From positions 1 through 10,090 of the forward strand of contig JARXKQ010000027.1 of NCBI GenBank assembly GCA_030271555.1: a stretch of 10,090 nucleotides of DNA, given 5' to 3'. Positions within the stretch are counted from its first letter, which is position 1; every line of letters begins with the position of its first letter. Source of the DNA: Chloroflexota bacterium (GTDB taxonomy: Bacteria; Chloroflexota; Limnocylindria; Limnocylindrales; CSP1-4). Shown here piece by piece: positions 5,620 through 10,090 of this stretch. A model generated the notes under the pieces. The model searched no databases. It was not told the origin of the DNA and was given only the letters and a program-made list of their open reading frames with translations. The translations under genes were made by a program, and so were the position numbers.

Positions 5620-6429
5620 GTGACCGAGGGGAAGGGTCCCGACCAGCCCGCCAAGGAGGAGACCAACCTCCTCCCGGCCGATCACGCGCCCCCACCACCG
5701 GCCGCCCCACCACCGGCCGCCCCACCACCGCCGCCGAGCTACCAGGGGCCGCCGCCCCCTCCGAGTTGGGGGTCGCCGCCTCCGCCGCCGCCTGCGTACG
5801 GCTACCCACCAGGGCCGCCACCCGGACCGCCGCAGGGTTACCCGCCCCAGGGCTACCCGCAGCAGGGCTACCCGCAGCAGCCACCCGGCTATCCCGGCTA
5901 TCCCGGCTATCCCGGCTACGGTGCGCCTCCGGGCTATTACCAGGCACCTCGACGCGGCATGGGCAGGGGCATAAAGGTGTTCCTGATCCTGGTGCTCGTC
6001 GTTGTGCTTGGCGTCGCCGGTTTGGGCGTCGCCGTTGCGAGTGGCGCGGTGAAACTCGTCGACTTGCAGCGATTGGTCGGCCAGGGCCCGGGTGCGATCT
6101 ACGTCGACAATCTCAGCGAAACCCTGCCAGTGGCGCTCAGCCTGGAACTGTTCAAGGACGGCGACGTGGTGCGCAGCTTCGACGACACCATCAACGCCGC
6201 TGATGTAAGGACCTATCCCGACCGACCGCTTGGCCCGTGGCTACTGACCTTCACCGAGGCAGACGGCACGCCCATCGCCTATTGCCACTTGAGCATCGCC
6301 GGCAACGGCGAGTACACCTTCGTGGTGCTCGACAGCGGGATCCTCGTGACGCAAAAAGGGGTCACGCCAGCGGACGGTGAGCAGTTGAACATCCACAGCT
6401 CGTCGCTTTGCGCGGGATGGGGCTCGTGA
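5620..6429 (+). CDS. Proline-rich, single-pass membrane-anchored surface protein
   Basis: Encodes 269 residues. Residues 1-112 are a Pro/Gly/Tyr/Gln-rich region with PPPPAAPP, QGYPQ and PGY repeats, presumably cytoplasmic and disordered. Basic residues RRGMGRGIK precede one transmembrane helix (about 118-141, FLILVLVVVLGVAGLGVAVA). Residues 158-269 form a small, probably beta-rich outer domain with two cysteines (222 and 264) that could form a disulfide. The same layout is common among GC-rich Gram-positive and Chloroflexota surface proteins, but I recognise no named family for the outer domain. GTG at 5620 is chosen because translation upstream of it is not protein-like and it begins MTEGKGPDQP; there is no clear Shine-Dalgarno. 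The stop overlaps the next gene's start region, so the two are probably translated together. Confidence 0.8.
   Translation: MTEGKGPDQPAKEETNLLPADHAPPPPAAPPPAAPPPPPSYQGPPPPPSWGSPPPPPPAYGYPPGPPPGPPQGYPPQGYPQQGYPQQPPGYPGYPGYPGYGAPPGYYQAPRRGMGRGIKVFLILVLVVVLGVAGLGVAVASGAVKLVDLQRLVGQGPGAIYVDNLSETLPVALSLELFKDGDVVRSFDDTINAADVRTYPDRPLGPWLLTFTEADGTPIAYCHLSIAGNGEYTFVVLDSGILVTQKGVTPADGEQLNIHSSSLCAGWGS
5692..5730 (+). repeat. 15-base tandem repeat in the proline-rich region
   Basis: CCACCACCGGCCGCC occurs at 5692-5706 and 5707-5721, followed by a nine-base partial copy at 5722-5730. It encodes the PPPAA-type unit of the surface protein. Confidence 0.85.
5833..5877 (+). repeat. Three copies of a 15-base repeat (QGYPQ/P)
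   Basis: CAGGGCTACCCGCAG occurs exactly at 5848-5862 and 5863-5877, with a diverged copy (CAGGGTTACCCGCCC) at 5833-5847. The repeat is in frame and encodes QGYPP, QGYPQ, QGYPQ. Confidence 0.85.
5884..5919 (+). repeat. Four copies of a 9-base repeat (PGY)
   Basis: CCCGGCTAT is repeated three times exactly and then once as CCCGGCTAC, encoding four PGY units. The near identity at the DNA level suggests recent expansion. Confidence 0.9.
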
Positions 6430-6941
6430 TCGTGGCTTCGCGGCGGCGCCGCCTCGCAACGCTGCTGCTGGCAACCGCTATTGCCGCGCTTGTGCTCGCG
6501 TGCGATAGCGAGAGCGTGATCACTGTCGAGAACACAACCACGACTCAGCTGCGCGTCTTCGTGAAGGTCCCTGGCGGCGGCATCGACAGCGTCACCCCCA
6601 CAGCCGGCGAGCACTCCAGCGTGACCGTGCCGGACGCGGGCAACTTCTACGCCTTTGCCACGGTCGACTCCGATTGGCTCGAGACCGTGCGCATCAAGCG
6701 CGATGCGCTCAACGCCAAGGTGTCGAACCCCGATTCGCTGCGCAGCCTGTCGCAGGATGACCTCGCCGAGATCCTGCAGACGATCAACGACCTGAACCGC
6801 GAGATTAACCGCGTCCAGGACCATCCGTGGGATCAGGTGGGCGGTTGCACGGGCCAGACGGACACGTCGGGCGGCGGCAAGATCACGATCACCGACAACC
6901 CCGCCGGAGGGTTTCCGTCCTATCTGCTGCTGTGCGACTAG
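6426..6941 (+). CDS. Small lipoprotein of unknown function
   Basis: Encodes about 171 residues. The N-terminus carries RRRR and a hydrophobic core ending LVLAC, a type II signal with Cys26 as the lipidated residue. The mature part opens with a beta-like block (SVITVENTTTTQLRVFVKVP), then an apparent helix (LRSLSQDDLAEILQTINDLN). It ends with two cysteines (GGCTGQ and the C-terminal LLLCD) that could pair. I recognise no family. The start is uncertain. GTG 6426 overlaps the preceding stop as GTGA, a typical coupling arrangement, but ATG 6417 and GTG 6432 are also possible; 6432 gives the neatest signal peptide (MASRRRR). Overlap with the preceding surface-protein gene, and a similar beta block in that protein, suggest they act together outside the membrane. 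Confidence 0.75.
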   Translation: MIVASRRRRLATLLLATAIAALVLACDSESVITVENTTTTQLRVFVKVPGGGIDSVTPTAGEHSSVTVPDAGNFYAFATVDSDWLETVRIKRDALNAKVSNPDSLRSLSQDDLAEILQTINDLNREINRVQDHPWDQVGGCTGQTDTSGGGKITITDNPAGGFPSYLLLCD

Positions 6942-6944
6942 TTT
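6939..6944 (+). promoter_or_regulatory. Candidate -10 box of the DUF1801 gene
   Basis: TAGTTT fits TANNNT and ends seven bases before the GTG at 6952, the spacing expected for a leaderless mRNA. Its first three bases are the stop codon of the preceding lipoprotein gene. No clear -35. Confidence 0.45.
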
Positions 6945-6951
6945 CGACCGC

Positions 6952-7323
6952 GTGCGACAGGTCGAGGACTACCTGGCGAGGCTGCCCGACGAACGCCGGT
7001 CGGTGCTGGAAAAGCTGCGCCGGCTGGTCACGAGCACGTGCCCGGAGGCGGTCGAGGTCTTCGGTTATGGCATGCCCGGGTTCAAGTACAACCGCCGGCC
7101 GTTGATCTACTTCGCATCGTTCACGAACCACATGTCGATATTCGCCGTGGGCTACGAGCCGATCAACCGCCATCGGACCGAATTGGCCGACTACGAGCTC
7201 CGGGCGGGCACGATCCACTTCCAGCCCGCCAAGCCGCTGCCGGACGCGCTACTCAAGACGATGATCCGCGAGCGCATGGCCGATATCGACGCGGGTGCCG
7301 CGGCGAAGTCAAAGAAGGCGTAG
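6952..7323 (+). CDS. DUF1801 / YdhG-like protein
   Basis: Encodes 123 residues, the usual size for this family. The fold of DUF1801 resembles frataxin, and Bacillus YdhG (Fra) has been described as an iron chaperone; most members are uncharacterised, so a role in iron handling is only a possibility here. Family motifs are visible: VEDYLARLPDERR at the N-terminus, CPEAVEVFGYGMPGFKY (30-46), YFASFTNHMSIFAV (53-66), the GTIHF strand (86-90) followed by PLP, and a C-terminal helix LKTMIRERM ending in a lysine-rich tail. The start is GTG with no Shine-Dalgarno; TAGTTT lies seven bases upstream. It is 10 bases from the preceding lipoprotein stop, so it may also be read through from that unit. Its last 15 bases overlap the end of azlD on the other strand. 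Confidence 0.88.
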   Translation: MRQVEDYLARLPDERRSVLEKLRRLVTSTCPEAVEVFGYGMPGFKYNRRPLIYFASFTNHMSIFAVGYEPINRHRTELADYELRAGTIHFQPAKPLPDALLKTMIRERMADIDAGAAAKSKKA

Positions 7324-7611
7324 CGCCAGGTCGCCCAGCACGTATCCGGCAATACCTGCGACGAGGCACAGCGGCAGCGAGTGGCGCGGCGTGACGAGCA
7401 GCGCTCCGGTCGCGGCGGCGAGCGTGTGGATGTCCGCGAGGCCGCTGCCCGGCAGGACGAGCGAATGCGCCGCGAGCCCCGCGAAGATCGCGGTCGGCAT
7501 CCGATCGAGCACGTGGCGGACGCGCGCCGGCAGCTGCGGCAGGAAGACCAGGGACACGGCGCGGCTGGCGAACGTGATCGCCCCAACCAGCAGCATCAGC
7601 GGCCAGGTCAT
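7309..7611 (-). CDS. azlD: Branched-chain amino-acid exporter subunit AzlD
   Basis: Encodes 100 residues, the normal size of AzlD. It is the small partner of AzlC in the LIV-E type exporter that extrudes branched-chain amino acids and analogues such as azaleucine. About four hydrophobic segments are visible (near 2-22, 40-55, 62-76, 78-98), with the family-typical ITFASRAVSLVFLP and the RMPTAIFAGL block. The ATG at 7611 is chosen because GGAGG (7622-7618) lies six bases upstream and because it overlaps the azlC stop as ATGA, so the two are translationally coupled. The frame stays open upstream within azlC, but that part is an alternate reading of azlC. The gene converges on the DUF1801 gene, overlapping it by 15 bases. 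Confidence 0.92.
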   Translation of the reverse strand: MTWPLMLLVGAITFASRAVSLVFLPQLPARVRHVLDRMPTAIFAGLAAHSLVLPGSGLADIHTLAAATGALLVTPRHSLPLCLVAGIAGYVLGDLALRLL

Positions 7612-8294
7612 GCGTTGCCTCCGCCCACCGCGCGACTGGCGGTGCGGCGCGAGGGCAGGGCAACGACGATCGCGGCGATGATGGGCGCGTAGTCGAACAG
7701 GCCGGGCAGGACGAGCGCGATGGCGAAGACGATCAATGCTGCCGCCAATCCGCGCAGCATCCCTTCCTTGCCGCGCGCCGTCACGGCCGCCAAGCCGATG
7801 AACAGAATTGGGAAGACTGCGCGCGAAACCTCCTCGAGCGACACGGCACGCGCGCCCACGACGCCCAGGATTGTCCCGGTGACCCACGTGAAGTAGCACA
7901 GCACGCCGCTCACCGCCAGCACGAACGTGGCGCGCTTGCCGCCCACCAGGGCAAGCCCGAATGACTCGTCGATCATGAAGAAGCTCAGGACGGCGCGGCG
8001 CCACCGCGCGACTTCGATCCGCGGCCGCAGGACCGCGCCGAAGACGACATGGCGCAGGTTCAGCACGATCGTGGTGACGAGCAACGCGATAACGCCGGCG
8101 CCGCTCAGCAGCAGCGCCACCAACGCGAACTGGAGTGACCCGGAGAAGACGACGGCGGACATGGCCACGACGAGCAGCGGGTCGATCGTCGCGCTTGCCG
8201 CGGCTCCAAAGACCACGCCGAACACGCCGATCGCCAACGCCAGCGGCGCGGTTGTGATCAGGGTTGCGCGCAGCCCCGGCCCCTCACCATCCAC
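7608..8294 (-). CDS. azlC: Branched-chain amino-acid exporter subunit AzlC
   Basis: Encodes 228 residues, typical for AzlC, the large membrane subunit of the AzlCD exporter. Family blocks visible in order: GVFGVVFGAAAS (23-34), VVFSGSLQFALVALL (48-62), the very characteristic LNLRHVVFGAVLRP (78-91), FFMIDESFGLAL (105-116), and WVTGTILG (137-144). A hydrophobic C-terminal half ends PGLFDYAPIIAAIVVALP. The GTG at 8294 is the only suitable in-frame start. It has no Shine-Dalgarno, and TAGCAT lies exactly seven bases upstream, so the message is probably leaderless. The stop overlaps azlD by four bases. It is divergent from the peptidase gene across 32 bases. No Lrp/AsnC-type regulator, often found near azlCD, is visible. 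Confidence 0.95.
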   Translation of the reverse strand: MDGEGPGLRATLITTAPLALAIGVFGVVFGAAASATIDPLLVVAMSAVVFSGSLQFALVALLLSGAGVIALLVTTIVLNLRHVVFGAVLRPRIEVARWRRAVLSFFMIDESFGLALVGGKRATFVLAVSGVLCYFTWVTGTILGVVGARAVSLEEVSRAVFPILFIGLAAVTARGKEGMLRGLAAALIVFAIALVLPGLFDYAPIIAAIVVALPSRRTASRAVGGGNA

Positions 8295-8301
8295 GGCGGC
8301 G

Positions 8302-8307
8302 ATGCTA
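8302..8307 (-). promoter_or_regulatory. Candidate -10 box of azlC
   Basis: On the minus strand TAGCAT is followed by seven bases and the azlC GTG, placing the predicted transcription start at or next to the start codon. A TTGGCA (8333-8328) lies 20 bases further upstream, a long spacer for a -35. Confidence 0.45.
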
Positions 8308-8313
8308 CCGGGC

Positions 8314-8319
8314 TAGTCT
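8314..8319 (+). promoter_or_regulatory. Candidate -10 box of the peptidase gene
   Basis: TAGTCT ends seven bases before the ATG at 8327, which predicts a leaderless mRNA. No Shine-Dalgarno and no clear -35. It lies only six bases from the azlC -10 on the opposite strand. Confidence 0.45.
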
Positions 8320-8326
8320 TCCGGGC

Positions 8327-9559
8327 ATGCCAAATGCCGTCACCTATCACGTCCCCGGCGCGACCCTGACCGAACGCGAGCACACCGTTCCGCTCGACCA
8401 CGCGGCAACCGATGGGCCACGAATCAGCGTCTTCACGCGCGAGGTGTCTGCCGAGGGCGGCGAGGCCAAGCCGTACCTGCTCTTCCTGCAGGGCGGCCCA
8501 GGCATGGAGGCCACGCGGCCCACGGCGCCGCCCACGGGCTGGATGAAGCGCGCCCTCCGCGATTACCGCGTGCTCCTCCTTGATCAGCGCGGCGTGGGCC
8601 GCTCCACGCCCGTGGGTGCGCAGATCCCGGGTGCGACGCCGCAGGAGCAGGCCAACTACCTAACCCACTTTCGCGCCGACTCGATCGTGCGCGACTCGGA
8701 GGTGATCCGCCAGGAACTGAATGGCGGCCAGCCCTGGAGCGTGCTGGGCCAGTCGTTCGGTGGTTTTACGTCGATGGCTTACCTGTCGATCGCGCCCCAC
8801 GGTCTGCGCGAGGCATTCATCACCGGCGGGCTGTCACCCATCGGCCGCACGGCTGACGAGGTGTACTCGCGCACCTGGCAGCGCGCGATCGCCAAGAGCA
8901 AGGGCTACTTCGAGCGCTTCCCCGACGACCGGCAGCGGGCGCGGGACATCTTCAAACAGCTGGCTGACGAGGACGTCCGACTTCCCGGGGGCGACCGCCT
9001 CACGGCGAACCGCTTCCGCATGAACGGCATGTGGCTGGGCCGGAGTGACGGTTGGGAGCTGATCCACAACCTGCTCGAGCTGCCGTTTGGCTCGGCCGCG
9101 TTCCTGTGGGACGCCGAGGCCGGTGCGAGCCATTTCCAGCGCAACCCCATCTACGCAACGCTGCACGAGTCGTCGTACGCCGACGGCGTCGCGACGCGGT
9201 GGAGCGCCGCGCGGACGAAACCCGCCGAGGTCGACGCGGATGGCTACTTCTGTGGTGAGCACATCTACCCCGAGATGTGGCAGGACTACGGCGGTCTGCG
9301 CGCTCACGCCGCGGCGGCACAGATCCTCGCCGAGTACGAGTGGCCGCGGCTGTACGACGCGGCCGTCCTGCGCCAGAACGACGTGCCCGTCGCGGCGTCG
9401 ATCTACACCAATGACCTGTATGTCGATCGCGACTTCGCGCTCGAGTCGGCCGCCACGATCCGCGGCCTAAAGGCGTGGGAGACCGCGGAGTTCGAGCACA
9501 ACGGCCTGCGTGCCGACGGCGAGCGCGTCTTCAGCACCCTGTTCGACCTGCTCCACTAG
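8327..9559 (+). CDS. Alpha/beta hydrolase, proline iminopeptidase-like (family S33)
   Basis: Encodes 410 residues. Members of peptidase family S33 remove N-terminal proline or other residues from peptides, usually in the cytoplasm; no signal peptide is seen. The catalytic layout is clear: oxyanion-loop motif LQGGPGM (54-60), LLLDQRGVGRS (83-93), nucleophile elbow GQSFGG with Ser143, a likely acid in YTNDLYVD (Asp363 or Asp367), and His391 in EHNGLR. A large mostly helical cap lies between about 170 and 300, longer than in short prolyl iminopeptidases. ATG at 8327 is chosen because it follows TAGTCT by seven bases and begins MPNAVTYHV; the frame is open 21 codons further upstream but reads as Arg/Pro-rich non-protein and overlaps azlC. 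Substrate specificity cannot be read from the sequence; prolyl aminopeptidase is the best guess. Confidence 0.92.
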   Translation: MPNAVTYHVPGATLTEREHTVPLDHAATDGPRISVFTREVSAEGGEAKPYLLFLQGGPGMEATRPTAPPTGWMKRALRDYRVLLLDQRGVGRSTPVGAQIPGATPQEQANYLTHFRADSIVRDSEVIRQELNGGQPWSVLGQSFGGFTSMAYLSIAPHGLREAFITGGLSPIGRTADEVYSRTWQRAIAKSKGYFERFPDDRQRARDIFKQLADEDVRLPGGDRLTANRFRMNGMWLGRSDGWELIHNLLELPFGSAAFLWDAEAGASHFQRNPIYATLHESSYADGVATRWSAARTKPAEVDADGYFCGEHIYPEMWQDYGGLRAHAAAAQILAEYEWPRLYDAAVLRQNDVPVAASIYTNDLYVDRDFALESAATIRGLKAWETAEFEHNGLRADGERVFSTLFDLLH

Positions 9560-9562
9560 GTC

Positions 9563-9581
9563 GCCTGCCCGCGGCGCAGGC
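9563..9581 (+). terminator. Hairpin after the peptidase gene, possible terminator
   Basis: GCCTGC (9563-9568) and GCAGGC (9576-9581) form a perfect six-base stem with a seven-base loop, four bases after the stop codon. More GC-rich self-complementary sequence follows up to about 9615. No T-run. Confidence 0.35.
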
Positions 9582-9680
9582 CGCCCGACGGCCGCGCGGG
9601 CCGCCAACGGGCCATTCGGCACTCCCCGCGGGTGGCATCGGACAGGGACGATTCCGGCGGAACCGCCCAGCCGCAGCCGT

Positions 9681-9685
9681 AGGAG
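9681..9685 (+). promoter_or_regulatory. Ribosome binding site of the CoA-binding gene
   Basis: AGGAG lies nine bases before the ATG at 9695 and supports that start. Confidence 0.65.
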
Positions 9686-9694
9686 CACGCCCGA

Positions 9695-10090
9695 ATGACC
9701 GCCGTCGCCCAGGTCGCGAACGAATTCCTGTCACACAAGCGCGTCGCCGTAACCGGCGTCTCGCGCACGCCCAAATCACACGGCGGCAACGTCGTGTTCA
9801 ACCGTTTGCGCGATCGCGGCTACGAAGTATTCGCGGTGAATCCCAACGCCCAGACGGTCGAAGGTGTAACGGCGTATCCCAACCTCAAGGCAATCCCCGG
9901 CGGTGTCGACTTCGTGATCATCGCCACCCGGCCCGAGCACGCTGCCGCGACCGTCCAGGAGTGTCGCGACCTTGGCATCAGCCGCATCTGGATGCATCGA
10001 CTTGCCGGTGGTGGCTCGTGCTCGCCGGAAGCGACCAAGCTGGGCAGCGACAGCGGCATCACGGTCATCGAGGGCGGCTGCCCGCTGATG
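9695..10090 (+). CDS. CoA-binding protein (CoA_binding_2/YccU type), 3' end outside window
   Basis: The frame is open from ATG 9695 to the window end (132 residues visible). It matches the small Rossmann-fold CoA-binding family related to succinyl-CoA synthetase alpha. The nucleotide-binding loop is VAVTGVSRTPKSHGGNVVFN, followed by the second strand YEVFAVNPNAQTVEG, VDFVIIATRPE, the conserved LGISRIWMHR with Cys- and Ser-containing GGGSCS, and ITVIEGGCPLM, the well-conserved block near the C-terminus. Family members are about 130-145 residues, so only a few residues should be missing. The biological role of stand-alone members is not established; binding of CoA or CoA thioesters is the family property. 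It is separated from the peptidase gene by 135 bases with a hairpin, so it is probably a separate unit. Confidence 0.93.
   Translation, partial: MTAVAQVANEFLSHKRVAVTGVSRTPKSHGGNVVFNRLRDRGYEVFAVNPNAQTVEGVTAYPNLKAIPGGVDFVIIATRPEHAAATVQECRDLGISRIWMHRLAGGGSCSPEATKLGSDSGITVIEGGCPLM

Noticed and set aside
6408-6425. TTG 6408 or ATG 6417 as start of the small lipoprotein
   Set aside because: Not excluded, but they lengthen the segment before the arginine cluster, overlap the preceding gene more, and have no better ribosome site.
7612-8004. Open extension of the azlD frame up to 8004
   Set aside because: Overlaps azlC in another frame and is Arg/Gly/His-rich. The azlD start at 7611 has a Shine-Dalgarno and family-typical length.
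8264-8326. Upstream start for the peptidase gene
   Set aside because: Adds 21 Arg/Pro/Ala-rich residues overlapping azlC; the ATG at 8327 has the TAGTCT box at the standard spacing.
9630-9641. GGGTGGCATCGG resembling the T-box core motif
   Set aside because: No specifier stem is visible in the 135-base gap, the match to the consensus is partial, and the downstream CoA-binding gene is not a usual T-box target.
9560-9694. Possible tRNA or small RNA in the longest intergenic gap
   Set aside because: No cloverleaf, no TTCGA-type arm and no CCA end; only short GC hairpins.

Overview
The window is GC-rich bacterial chromosome, densely packed with ordinary-looking genes on both strands. It contains ten complete genes, plus one gene cut off at each end. 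No intergenic gap exceeds about 135 bases. The gene set fits a monoderm-type, GC-rich lineage such as Chloroflexota or a neighbouring terrabacterial phylum: a glycine-tailed TPM-type surface protein with PspA, MscL with a C-terminal zinc ribbon, proline-rich single-pass proteins, and apparently leaderless promoters. This assignment is inference; nothing in the window fixes the taxon. I see no rRNA, tRNA, CRISPR array, insertion sequence, phage gene or defence system.

Layout. Bases 2-1967 (+) hold the end of a TPM-like coiled-coil protein followed, 16 bases later, by pspA, an envelope-stress pair. Bases 2066-3136 (+) encode an unrecognised seven-segment membrane protein. It converges on mscL (3144-3545, -), which lies downstream of xth, an exonuclease III-type AP endonuclease (3600-4499, -). 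Divergent from xth is a lipoprotein that is a six-bladed TolB/PD40 propeller (4542-5522, +). Next come a proline-rich, single-pass surface protein (5620-6429, +) and an overlapping lipoprotein (6426-6941, +), then a small DUF1801/YdhG-type protein (6952-7323, +). On the minus strand, azlC-azlD (8294-7309) encodes a branched-chain amino-acid exporter. Divergent from it is a proline-iminopeptidase-like hydrolase (8327-9559, +). The window ends inside a CoA-binding protein (9695 onward, +).

How the parts relate. Envelope maintenance is the main theme: PspA, MscL, three anchored surface proteins and two membrane proteins. The peptidase and the amino-acid exporter share a 32-base divergent promoter region, which suggests a link between peptide breakdown and disposal of surplus amino acids.

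The most notable pattern is regulatory. Four genes (xth, the DUF1801 gene, azlC and the peptidase) start exactly seven bases after a TAGNNT hexamer and have no Shine-Dalgarno sequence, as expected for leaderless mRNAs. In contrast pspA, the membrane protein, mscL, the propeller lipoprotein, azlD and the CoA-binding gene have clear or fair ribosome sites. The xth/propeller intergenic region carries a symmetric TAGCCTA that reads as a -10 box on both strands. I found no convincing novel multi-gene system.
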